A DNA stretch of 64,000 bases. Origin: Neodiprion pinetum. Its lineage: Eukaryota > Arthropoda > Insecta > Hymenoptera > Diprionidae. Numbering within the stretch: the stretch's first letter is position 1; each line of letters begins with the position of its first letter. The stretch lies in the NCBI RefSeq assembly GCF_021155775.2, contig NC_060234.1, forward strand, positions 8,876,283-8,940,282, given 5' to 3'. Shown piece after piece: positions 1 to 9,149 of the stretch. A model generated the notes under the pieces. That model worked only from the letters and a program-made list of their open reading frames with translations, searched no databases and was not told the DNA's origin. Made by a program: the position numbers and the translations under genes.

Positions 1-306
1 TAGCTTCCGACTGATGTCGACCTGCTCGTACAGCAGCCCCTCGTTGATTCTCGTAATCGTCTGTATTACTTCTCGCTCTACTCCGTGAGTAGAAAACGGG
101 TGGTCAACCTTGGGATGGCTGGACGTATTCGATGAGAAGGTGCCCGATTCTTCGTTGGAACTGGTTCGAGTATAGATCAGAAGGATCTCTAAGCGGCTAT
201 GAATGCGTTTGACTCTAGCTTGTAATGCAGCTTGTTTCTTAGCTCGCAGTCGTCGGCCTGCGCGATGTCTATTCTTACAGTTTTGACGTTTGCTGGACTT
301 TGACAT
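1..306 (-). CDS. LTR-encoded basic/acidic accessory protein (partial)
   Basis: The first 102 codons of the 130-codon LTR frame described in full at 11963-12355; the acidic C-terminus lies beyond the window start. Confidence 0.6.
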   Translation of the reverse strand, partial: MSKSSKRQNCKNRHRAGRRLRAKKQAALQARVKRIHSRLEILLIYTRTSSNEESGTFSSNTSSHPKVDHPFSTHGVEREVIQTITRINEGLLYEQVDISRKL

Positions 307-1980
307 CTACCGATGGAGGAAAGGGTGTAAGGATTAATTAACGTTGGAAAAGCTAGTTTTGCAAGCTTAATTATGTCAGCGTCTCCGCTAACGACCAATG
401 TTAAACGAGGTAAAAGGGGAATTATCTTGGAGGATTCACTGACTCTAGTTTTAGGATGCAAAGAAATGAATACTCGTTGAATTAAATCTTTGTGTTTCGA
501 TATATTGTTACAATCAAATCAGCAAAAGGTACAATGGTTAATATACTAGACGCGTATAACTAATGTTTAACGTAAAGCAGAGCGCTAAGCTGTTAGCGAA
601 TTTGTGCAAGTCCTAAACGTACAAGTTAATTATTTGGCTTGAGGAGCTTTACTAGAACTTGACTGTTCAGCTTGAAGCGCGGATAAGAAGTGACGTCCTG
701 AGTCTGCGGCGTCAACCGTCTCGGCTGCTGGGCGTGCTGGTGCGCATGCGCGGGGCTGTGGTGCGCGCGCAGTTGTCCCGCCTCTACGCGCTCGGTGTCA
801 CGTAGGCGCGCGTGACGTCAGAGTGTTGGAATGCGGTCCTTTGTTGGCGTAGTCCCGTTAGGTCCGGCGTCGGCCTGTCGCTGCCTGTTTGCTTGCACGT
901 GTTCGGGGTCCGGCGCCGACCTGTCGCTGCCTACTCGCTTGCACGTGTTCGTTTGCACGTGATGGGCCTGACGTCATGCTGTGAGGGTCTCTGTTTTATG
1001 ACCCTGTTGTATAGCTAAGCCGGTCCCTGGCTAAGTGCGGATCTGGCTTTCACTTTTGTTCATGACGGTTGAGTAAAACAGGTTTCTCCGCTCGACCCTT
1101 GGCCTTTGTTCTGCGTCGAGCGTCGGTCCGTAGGCCGGGGCTGGGATTGTTTGCCTCAGTTCCTCCTCGGGTATCGGATCGTCGCGTCGATGTTTCTACT
1201 TAAGTGTTTTTCAGTACTTGAACGATTTATTACTTCCGTCTGTTTATGGTATCGGAGTTCGGGAATGTTTAGTCTAGGGTGTAATCTTAACTACGCAAAA
1301 TCTTATCTTAATTTGAACGAACGCTCAGCGGGTGTTTATGTTCGGGTTCGCCTATGAACCTTTGTTTAAGTGTTTCGGGTCCCGCTGGCCGCTCTGCTTA
1401 TAGTTATTTATTTATTCTAGAGATAGTGGATATTTCTAAGAAGTGCACGTGGTCGGGCGCTGAACGTGCAGAATGTCACGTAGGCCTGCTGAAGGCGTAT
1501 TGTAAGTGCAGGGATAAGGTTTCCCTTTGCGCGACGATGACGTGTACTCCTTTGTATAACATGTATATGGTTATATTACATTTGTGGGTAAGTCCCTATG
1601 ATTATTTATTGTATCTTATTCATTTTATTATTCGTATATTTCTAATAGTGTAGTAAGGCAAGTATGTTGTATACGATGTAAGTATATATGTATTTCTAAT
1701 AGTGTAATAAGGCAAGTATATATGTATACGATGAGTAGAGCAAGCCAAGATGGCGGCCTTTTACTACTTGGCATGACTGTGGATACGGCTTGTTGCCTGG
1801 TGCTTTCTGACGGGTTCGCCATGTTGCTTTGCCCTTTGCTTATGATACATGCTTATAACTTAGGTGTAATGTAGGTGTATGTTATAATATGATGGTATGA
1901 TCGAGGTGAGAGAACAACAGTCCTGGAATAATAGTAGGAAAAAATATATGTATGGTAGACGTTCTCCTGGGGACGTCACA
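1..1980 (-). repeat. LTR, truncated by window start
   Basis: Corresponds to bases 12050-14029 of the complete LTR; the outer 258 bp of U5 lie outside the window. The internal-facing end at 1980 reads GGGGACGTCACA on the plus strand, the inverted complement of the other LTR end TGTGACGTCC, and lies directly beside the polypurine tract. Equivalents of the control motifs described for 12862-13010 lie at 813-961. Confidence 0.93.
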
Positions 1981-1991
1981 CCCCCCTCCTT
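1981..1991 (-). promoter_or_regulatory. Polypurine tract, copy 1
   Basis: On the minus strand this reads AAGGAGGGGGG directly against the start of the 3' LTR. That is the position and composition expected of the primer for plus-strand DNA synthesis in LTR elements. Identical tracts occur at 14030-14040 and 26079-26089. Confidence 0.8.
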
Positions 1992-2037
1992 ATTCGAAGG
2001 AAATATGTTTATTTCCAGAAAGATCTTAATGGCGTTG

Positions 2038-4083
2038 CTAAACCAGGTTAAGATCTTTCGCTCGCTGTTGCGCTCTTTCCTCGAGTTTTCTTAATTCTAT
2101 GTCAGAATTCGTATCTAGGTTCTCTGGGAAGTGTATCGACTGTGACGGGACATGGTCAATTATTTTATTTGTCAGTTCCGTCTGCTCCTGGGCGTCAGTC
2201 GTCGTCGGTTGATGACTCTTTTGTCCCCTCAAGTGCATTAGTAGATGCGTCACCGAGTCCCACAGTGAAGCTATCAGGTGGTAACTGCATCCGTATGCGG
2301 TGTGTAGAGTGTATCCGTGTATGCAGGTATCGATCAGGAACTTTATTAATGCCCATACGGCCCAAATTCCCCATATTCCTCCTACGATACTTCCGAAGGT
2401 GGTGAATCCGGAGAATAACTTTTTCGCGGTTGATTTCGCTATTCGCGTCAGCGTCTTTTCGTCTAGCAGATTGTACATGTTGATTGTCCCGGTCCCGATG
2501 GTTTCACCTCGGGCTCCTCTGGAGATGGTATCGAGTAACGCAGGCTTCTCAGCTGGGAACATGATATGCTCGCGTAGCTCTTGTAGTTCTTCTTCTGTGT
2601 ATATTCCGCTCGATCCGAGAGGTCCAGGGTTGCTATACTTCCAGTTCATGTTGGTCAGAGGCTTGAGTTTCTGAGGTACTTTGGCTTCGGAGGCTCTAGG
2701 TGTAAATTTGTACCATGTTTCCTCCACTTTGAACATCGGTGGTACGACTTCGTTACAGCTCCTTCTTGTTCCAGTTTTCACGAGGATCCTTGACTTTGGT
2801 CGCAGGAACATACTCTCATTCTGGTGGTTTACCGGAAGGTCGTTGTAGCACTCCGCCGTCTTGCGAAACTCTACCTCTACCGGGATACATTTCATTATGT
2901 AAATTACTTCGCCGGCTATGGTTGCAAAATAACCGGGGCCTTTCATAAGATTGAAAGCGAAACTGTCGGGTGATAGCTCTGCGAGATTTAATGCGTTTTT
3001 TAACACTTGTTGCTCCAGTTTACACTTTTGCTCGATTACATCTCTGTACAAGCTGGTGGTTTGAGTCCTGATGTGTTTCTCGACGTAGATAAACTTCGAG
3101 TTTATGTATGAGAAGATATCTATGTTCGATACTGCTAGTTTCGATCGCTGCTTGAAGACCTGTGTGGGGTTAGTCTCGAAGATGAAGAGACGGGGATGTT
3201 CTGTGTTTATAATTTTGTATCCACAAATGGTGGCTCGGGACCTTTCCATATGCGCGAATGTCGTGTCGCCTGTTTGTAGGGAATATACGGTTGGTGAGTC
3301 TGTTGCGTTTGTTCGGTCAGCGTACCCCGTATACAGTACGTCATATTTATCGAATTTGCATTCGTCAAGGGGGGCCGTTGTCCAATACGTGTGGCCACCC
3401 TCATCGTCGATGCATTGTCCATCCCCGAAGGGGCACGTCGTTCCACTTTTTAGCAGAATTTGATTATTGGAGATTTTTACGTTTGCTGTGTATGAGTAGA
3501 CTGAGATCTTAATCACTGCTTGAACGACAGCGCTTTCCCACTGTCCGTATCCGTCATTATAGTATTGGCCCTGGCAGGTTCCATCTGATGTTAGGCTACC
3601 GGCCAAGGTGGCGTCGCGTAGTGTCGTAACATTAGTCGGGATTTCTACCAGGTGCGTCTGCGTTCCGAGGGTTAGCGTGCCTGTGCGATGTAATGTTTCG
3701 CATGCTTCCCTTGAAATTCTGGGAAGGTAGGCCTTCCTCCCTCCGTTGGTTACTGAGTTGTGCGAGAATTGGCCGCAACGGTATACTGTCCTGTCAATCT
3801 CCACCTTACACTGCAGAACTTGCGCCTGCTTGTACTCTGTGAGTTGGAGTAACTGTATAAAGGTGCGTTCGTTTTGCGTCTTGTCGTGTTCCAGGTCACA
3901 TTGATCGATGTCGAGTAGATTTATCGTCGTTACATTTAGGGCTGCTCCGCCACAGTCGTACCCGATTAGAGCATGGGTTTCCTCCAACCAACAAATGACA
4001 GAGAGGAGTATGAGGACAGACCTCATGGCTGGGGTTCGCATAGTTCCTGTAATGTATGTCACGACACCTATAAATTCTGACAT
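2038..4083 (-). CDS. env: Envelope glycoprotein, chuvirus-glycoprotein-like (copy 1)
   Basis: 681 aa. A hydrophobic N-terminal segment (about residues 21-33) fits a signal peptide, with in-frame Met15 and Met20 as alternative starts. It is followed by a Cys-rich ectodomain containing GYDCGG (41-46), a conserved-looking block around LLQLTEY/LQCKVE (78-95) and potential N-glycosylation sites at N50, N151, N259 and N422. One strong membrane segment lies near residues 560-585 and leaves a cytoplasmic tail of about 95 residues. The order of N-terminal motifs resembles glycoproteins of arthropod chuviruses and the related env genes carried by insect LTR elements. This is recognition from memory, not an alignment. 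Its place after pol and just before the 3' LTR is the standard env position, implying a spliced subgenomic mRNA. The ATG at 4083 is preceded directly by AG. The frame is uninterrupted. It would mediate membrane attachment and fusion if the element makes particles. Confidence 0.85.
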   Translation of the reverse strand: MSEFIGVVTYITGTMRTPAMRSVLILLSVICWLEETHALIGYDCGGAALNVTTINLLDIDQCDLEHDKTQNERTFIQLLQLTEYKQAQVLQCKVEIDRTVYRCGQFSHNSVTNGGRKAYLPRISREACETLHRTGTLTLGTQTHLVEIPTNVTTLRDATLAGSLTSDGTCQGQYYNDGYGQWESAVVQAVIKISVYSYTANVKISNNQILLKSGTTCPFGDGQCIDDEGGHTYWTTAPLDECKFDKYDVLYTGYADRTNATDSPTVYSLQTGDTTFAHMERSRATICGYKIINTEHPRLFIFETNPTQVFKQRSKLAVSNIDIFSYINSKFIYVEKHIRTQTTSLYRDVIEQKCKLEQQVLKNALNLAELSPDSFAFNLMKGPGYFATIAGEVIYIMKCIPVEVEFRKTAECYNDLPVNHQNESMFLRPKSRILVKTGTRRSCNEVVPPMFKVEETWYKFTPRASEAKVPQKLKPLTNMNWKYSNPGPLGSSGIYTEEELQELREHIMFPAEKPALLDTISRGARGETIGTGTINMYNLLDEKTLTRIAKSTAKKLFSGFTTFGSIVGGIWGIWAVWALIKFLIDTCIHGYTLHTAYGCSYHLIASLWDSVTHLLMHLRGQKSHQPTTTDAQEQTELTNKIIDHVPSQSIHFPENLDTNSDIELRKLEERAQQRAKDLNLV

Positions 4084-4110
4084 CTAATCTTAGTCTACTG
4101 GCGTGTACAA

Positions 4111-4374
4111 TTATACGGCGTCTTTGAACATTTGACTGCCTACATAAATAGCGTTTGAGTCGGAGGCGATGTATTTTGACACTTCGCCGTCCATGCCTTT
4201 ACCAAAATACGTATACGCTTCGCCCTTGTCTGGGTGAAAGAGTACCGATATGTGTTGTTCGTCCGGGCGGGCGAAAAACACATCTAACACAAGGTCTACT
4301 ATGCCCTGTTGGCTTCGTATTCTCCTATAGTATGTTTTGTAGTCGCCTTCGCCTATATCTGTTATCTTTGCCAT
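4111..4374 (-). CDS. Small accessory frame between pol and env (87 aa, copy 1)
   Basis: The first ATG is at 4374; the frame is open further upstream to a stop near 4416 but without ATG. The product is 87 aa, starts MAKITDIGEGD, is mixed and soluble-looking, has no signal or membrane segment, and I recognise no family. It lies in the same frame as env, with its stop 27 bases before the env start, so an env-type spliced mRNA could carry both. Identical in all three copies, so the array gives no test of selection. It could be a real accessory gene or a chance frame. Confidence 0.4.
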   Translation of the reverse strand: MAKITDIGEGDYKTYYRRIRSQQGIVDLVLDVFFARPDEQHISVLFHPDKGEAYTYFGKGMDGEVSKYIASDSNAIYVGSQMFKDAV

Positions 4375-4538
4375 TTCTCTGAGCAATGACTTGAAGGCAT
4401 CGTTGGCTTAAAATACAGTGTAATTGTGACTTTGTACATTATAATCTTGATATTTGTGATTAGGTAGGGTTGTGTCTGTGGTTTCTCTACGAAAACTACC
4501 TCAAGGTTGTCGTCCTCCTCGTTAGCTGGGAGCTTCAT
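4362..4538 (-). CDS. Small acidic-start frame after pol (58 aa, copy 1)
   Basis: ATG at 4538, stop at 4362, overlapping the start of the next small frame by 13 bases. The product begins MKLPANEEDDNLEVVFVEK, with an acidic head, a central hydrophobic stretch (about residues 30-43) and no recognised domain. It begins 62 bases after the pol stop. It might be a short gene, a spliced leader exon for downstream frames, or chance. Confidence 0.25.
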   Translation of the reverse strand: MKLPANEEDDNLEVVFVEKPQTQPYLITNIKIIMYKVTITLYFKPTMPSSHCSEKWQR

Positions 4539-4600
4539 TATACTATTCTGTTCTTAGTTACTAGTGGTTCCTGTGGACAGAATAATAAGGGTAGGTGCGG

Positions 4601-7600
4601 TTAAGCCTTTGCCTTTTTAAGTTTGTCCAGGTGGACCACCCTAGCTCTACCGTCGACAAGGATTTTGACATTATTATTTGGAAGGACTTCTATTACCTCA
4701 TGTGGACCTGTGTAATGGTCAGCGAATTTATTTTTTCTAGGTTCCTTTAAGAGGAACACTAGATCTCCTGTCTTTAATTGTAGCAACTTAATCTTGTTGT
4801 CATAATAATGTTTGTATTTGTGTTTCGCTTGAACTAAGTTTTCGGCTGCTAGAGTCTGTATCTCATGAAGGTTCTTACATAGGTCCAGCAGATAGCTTTC
4901 GTATGTTCTATCTGATACAGCCTCTATAGCTGCGTAATTCGAGGGCACTCTTGCCTCTCGGCCGAATACTAGCTCGTATGGTGAGAACCTAGTGCTTTCA
5001 TGTATGCTGGTGTTATAGGAAAACATGGCCAGCTCTAACCACTCGTCCCAATCATTTTTGTCTGTGACGAATTGTTTCAAATACTCGATGAGAACATGAT
5101 GTGACCTTTCTATCGATCCGTTCGACTGCGGGTGGAAAGCTGTGGTCCTATTCTGTGCTATTCTAAATCGTTTTGCAATTGCTTTTATCAGCGAGCTGGT
5201 CAAGTTGGCGCTCTGATCTGTAAGGATGTGCCGGGGTGCGCCGTAGATGCATATGAAGTTTTTTACTAAACCGTCGGCTATCGCAACCGAGTCGGTTTCT
5301 TTTAAAGGAATTGCTAAAGAGTATTTTGTGAGGAGGTCCTGAATTGTTAGGATGTGACCATTTCCTCGTTTCGTAATGGGCAGAGGGCCCACGACGTCCA
5401 TTGAAATCTTTTCGAAGGCGGCGTCGGGAGTGTCGGTTATCACCATGGGTTGTTTGTGCTTCACGCGCGTGAGCTTCCTGGCGGCACACTGCCAACACTT
5501 GCCTACGTAGTCCTGTACTTGGCGCTTCATGTTCGGCCAAGCATATTTCTGCCTAATCCTACGGTAGGTTTTGGTTACACCTTTGTGTCCCCCTAACGCA
5601 GATTCGTGGTTCTCCTGGATAATTCCGGCCCTAAGTTCCTCCGCCGGTGTTTGAATTAGATCCTCATAGATAGTTAATGTGCAAGGGCAATCGCTAAGTA
5701 TGACTTTGACTCTGTTTAAGATTTCCTTCCACGTAACGTTATCTATAAAGGCTGTTCTGGCTAACGCAATCTCTGCTAATTCTATTTCCAAAACGACATC
5801 TAACAGGGATGCCAGAGCTTCTTTGAGTATTTCTCTATCGAGGCTTCTTTTGACTGATTCTTTGATTGGTAGAAAGATAATATTTCTGTTATCTCTTTGT
5901 ACTAACCTAGCCCTACCTAGCGCTAAGTCTTCTAATTTGGGCATCTTGAGTTTATTGAACAGGTCCTGCGCTCCGCGGTCTACTGGCTCACCCTGCTGCG
6001 ACACGAAGCAGACCACATTTCCCTTGTGAGTCGACAAACTTTCTTTGCTCCTAGTAATTCTTAGTTCGGGATCTGTGGCGAGCTCATAAGGCTGCGAACC
6101 ATGTTCTATAATCTCGTCGGAATCGCTAATGTCACTGTCGATGTGCTGGCGCTCGTCGCCGTGTTCAGAGCCCGAGTCTGAATCTTCGTCGGCGTCGCTT
6201 GCCTGATATTTTACAGGGGTGTCCTGGCTTGTTATGTCGAGGGCCTTGTCCCTGTCTTCTAAACCTATAGATGTTTCCCGAAGGGTAGTTCTACTAGTGT
6301 GCCCCGCATTCTCTTGCTCCATTGTCTCGACTATGGGGTCTAAACCCGTACTCTGGTATTGGGGCGGATCGTTTCCGAACTGCCCTAAAGGCGAGCTCTC
6401 CCGATTGTCCGTCGGGGCAGGCTCAGTGGTCTCAACATTGGGTGGAGGCAACGCGTATATAAGTATTTTGAACGGTTGCTTGAAAACTTTATTGATTAAT
6501 TTTATTACGGTCTTCCAGGATAGTTTGTCAAGACCACAACCTATCCTGGGCATCGCGAGGCGGTAATCTGCGTTTCTTTTACAAGTACGCCTGAGTTGGA
6601 TCAGAGCCTTTTCTAGATTTTTAAGCGTAGGCTTGTCGTTGCTACGTTTTTTGGTTATTAGATAGTAGACAAAACGCCTGCTCACCTGAAGTTGAGCCAC
6701 TTCACCTACCTTGGCGTTCTGTTCCTTCAGTTCGTCAAGTCTCCCGAATTTCTCCCGGAATTGCACTGCGATGCCGGCTCCCATATGCAGGTCCTCGGCC
6801 ACGCAATGCACCAGTGAGAAATTTTCGTCTGCGGTAAATAGGTTTCCTGTCACTTCTGTCGTGACCGGAGGTAGCTCAAAAATATCTTCATTCGTGGTGT
6901 CGATTTCGTCCGTCGTGTCTAGTTCTAACGTTTGTATTGTCGCGAGTTCAGGATCCAACGGGGCTGGATCTGTATTGTCGACTGGGTTTCTGGAAAGGGC
7001 GTCGGCATTCGTGTTGGCACGCCCTTCTTTGTATTTTATTGTGCACTGGAATTCGGCAAGGAGGGTTTTCCACCTAACGAGCCGCGCGCACGGATTTTTG
7101 TTCTTGTGAAACCAGGACAAAGCTTTTTGATCTGATATCACAGTGAATTCCCTACCGTAGAGGTATGGCCTAAAATAGTTTACGCACCAAACCACTGCTA
7201 GCAATTCCTTTTCAAAGGTGGAATAATTCCTTTCCGCTGACGTTAATACTCGAGACACATATGATATTGGTAGGTCTTTCCCTACTTCTCCTTGACTCAG
7301 GACACCCCCGATCGCATAACCGGACGCGTCCGTCGTGACTAGAAAAGGTCGCTCGAAGTCAGGGTATTGCAAGATTGATTTTTCGCATAACTTATCACGC
7401 AAGAATTCAAAGGCTGATTGATGCTGTTCCTCCCATACAAAACTTTCCCCCTTTTTGAGTAAGTTAGTGAGTGGTTTCGCGATCTTCGAAAACCCTGGTA
7501 TAAACCGTCTATAATACCCTGCTAAACCTAGGAACTGTTTGACGTTTTTTGGGTTTTTGGGTGCCGGCAACCTTTTTACAGATTCGATTTTTTTCGGATC

Positions 7601-9031
7601 CGGTTCTACCCCTACATCACTAATCACGTGTCCTAGGTAGGTAACTTCAAGCCTAAGAAATTCACATTTATCCGGCTGAAGGGCCAGGTTTGCTTTTCGT
7701 AGCTTACTCATCAGTCGCGTGACTTTGCGTTCGTGCTCTTCTAAGGTAGAAGCATAGATTACGATGTCGTCTAAATACACGAACAACTCTATCCCCTGCG
7801 ATCCTAGCAGCACCTGGTCCATTAGCCTCTGGAATGTGGCTGGCGCATTTTTTAATCCGAATGGCATACGAGTAAACTCGTAGTGCCCATGTGGCGTCGA
7901 GAAGGCGGTTTTACAAGCGTCCTTCTCGTCCATCTGTATCTGGTGAAAACCTGATGCTAAATCAAACACCGAGAAGTAGCGAGCGTTCCCTAGTTGATCG
8001 AGGATCTCGGTTATGTTAGGCAACGGGTAAGCGTCGCCTATTGTCTTCTCGTTTAACTTTCGATAATCTATAACGATTCGCCATCTCTTATTCCCTTTTG
8101 AATCGGCCTTTTTCGGTACGATCCACAAAGGAGAGCTATAGGGTGATACTGATGGTTTGATCACTCCATTTTGCTCCATTTCACTAACCTGCCTGGCTAT
8201 CTCGTCCTTGTGGACGGGTGGGAATCTGTACTGTTTCGTGTGCACAGGTAAGTCGTCAGTCGTGGCTATTTTGTGTTTCATGACGCTAGTGTATCTAAGC
8301 TTGTCATCTGGTAAATGGAAGACATCCGCGTTTTCTCGGACTAGTCTAGCGACGCTGTCTTTCTCCTCGTCGTTAAGGTGATCTAGTCTCAGCAAATTTG
8401 TAATGATTTCGGAGCGTCTGGAGAATTTTTCGTCGGAGTCGGTAACGTCGGTTATTGAGCATTTGTTTATACTAACGTGTTCGGTCTTGTCTAACGGTAT
8501 CGCCTCGCTTGTGTCCAGCAATTCCACAGTAGGGACTATTATGAGCTTGTCCTCTGTGGTATTTACCGCGCGAATAGTTGCCCTGCCCCCGTTGTCTTTA
8601 ACAGTAGCATTCCCTATGTAGACTCCTTCGCAGCTATCCAAAAGGGGAACGTATCCCTCCTTGATGCTGTTCTCACTAATTTTGATTGGAAAGGCTACGT
8701 TTGTGCGCTTCGGCACGAGGACGGTTTCTCGGTCGTTGAAATAAACCGATTCGTTCAACACCTCAAGGCACTGATCCGCGTAATTAACTTTTGCTTCGAA
8801 CTGTGTAAGGAAGGCTGACCCTAGGATACCGTCGCTTTTTATAGGGAAAGTGTTCTCGACTACATGAAAGTCTGTTTTAAAGCCGAACATTTCTAATTCT
8901 GTGGCTCCTGAGCTATAGTGCGGGACGTCTCCTATACCTATTATTGTGATACGCCTTTTGGGATTTACCCTGCGAAAGTCTTTTATATTGGAGGCCTTAA
9001 CAATGTTAGCCTCTGCTCCTGTGTCTATCAT
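4601..9031 (-). CDS. pol: Pol polyprotein with embedded TARG1-like macrodomain (copy 1)
   Basis: 1476 codons from the first ATG. The frame is open upstream to about 9256 and overlaps gag by roughly 107 bases in the +1 frame, so Pol is probably made by frameshifting and this ATG is only the first Met inside protease. Domains: aspartic protease, DTG at 3-5; RT about 270-440 with YLDD at 419-422; RNase H about 557-680 (D568, E609, D634); a macrodomain about 728-863; an acidic, low-complexity linker about 864-1000; an unassigned segment about 1000-1130; integrase with the HHCC finger (H1142, H1149, C1179, C1182) and D,D,E at D1212, D1272, E1308; and a C-terminal GPHEV/HLDKLKK region. The macrodomain carries EDLHMGAGIAV, YYLITKKR and MPRIGCGLD, the signature of TARG1/OARD1 ADP-ribosyl-glutamate hydrolases, including the Lys and Asp used for catalysis in that family. 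All catalytic residues are intact. Confidence 0.95.
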   Translation of the reverse strand: MIDTGAEANIVKASNIKDFRRVNPKRRITIIGIGDVPHYSSGATELEMFGFKTDFHVVENTFPIKSDGILGSAFLTQFEAKVNYADQCLEVLNESVYFNDRETVLVPKRTNVAFPIKISENSIKEGYVPLLDSCEGVYIGNATVKDNGGRATIRAVNTTEDKLIIVPTVELLDTSEAIPLDKTEHVSINKCSITDVTDSDEKFSRRSEIITNLLRLDHLNDEEKDSVARLVRENADVFHLPDDKLRYTSVMKHKIATTDDLPVHTKQYRFPPVHKDEIARQVSEMEQNGVIKPSVSPYSSPLWIVPKKADSKGNKRWRIVIDYRKLNEKTIGDAYPLPNITEILDQLGNARYFSVFDLASGFHQIQMDEKDACKTAFSTPHGHYEFTRMPFGLKNAPATFQRLMDQVLLGSQGIELFVYLDDIVIYASTLEEHERKVTRLMSKLRKANLALQPDKCEFLRLEVTYLGHVISDVGVEPDPKKIESVKRLPAPKNPKNVKQFLGLAGYYRRFIPGFSKIAKPLTNLLKKGESFVWEEQHQSAFEFLRDKLCEKSILQYPDFERPFLVTTDASGYAIGGVLSQGEVGKDLPISYVSRVLTSAERNYSTFEKELLAVVWCVNYFRPYLYGREFTVISDQKALSWFHKNKNPCARLVRWKTLLAEFQCTIKYKEGRANTNADALSRNPVDNTDPAPLDPELATIQTLELDTTDEIDTTNEDIFELPPVTTEVTGNLFTADENFSLVHCVAEDLHMGAGIAVQFREKFGRLDELKEQNAKVGEVAQLQVSRRFVYYLITKKRSNDKPTLKNLEKALIQLRRTCKRNADYRLAMPRIGCGLDKLSWKTVIKLINKVFKQPFKILIYALPPPNVETTEPAPTDNRESSPLGQFGNDPPQYQSTGLDPIVETMEQENAGHTSRTTLRETSIGLEDRDKALDITSQDTPVKYQASDADEDSDSGSEHGDERQHIDSDISDSDEIIEHGSQPYELATDPELRITRSKESLSTHKGNVVCFVSQQGEPVDRGAQDLFNKLKMPKLEDLALGRARLVQRDNRNIIFLPIKESVKRSLDREILKEALASLLDVVLEIELAEIALARTAFIDNVTWKEILNRVKVILSDCPCTLTIYEDLIQTPAEELRAGIIQENHESALGGHKGVTKTYRRIRQKYAWPNMKRQVQDYVGKCWQCAARKLTRVKHKQPMVITDTPDAAFEKISMDVVGPLPITKRGNGHILTIQDLLTKYSLAIPLKETDSVAIADGLVKNFICIYGAPRHILTDQSANLTSSLIKAIAKRFRIAQNRTTAFHPQSNGSIERSHHVLIEYLKQFVTDKNDWDEWLELAMFSYNTSIHESTRFSPYELVFGREARVPSNYAAIEAVSDRTYESYLLDLCKNLHEIQTLAAENLVQAKHKYKHYYDNKIKLLQLKTGDLVFLLKEPRKNKFADHYTGPHEVIEVLPNNNVKILVDGRARVVHLDKLKKAKA

Positions 9032-9149
9032 AAAATTTACTGCTGTTTTTATGTCTTTTGAGTTTAAGTTTACTGTGGGAATTCTCCCTTTTAAATAGAG
9101 ACAGACGGACCTGCTTCCGCCTCTTCGGTCTTTAAAGCATTGGCCCTTG

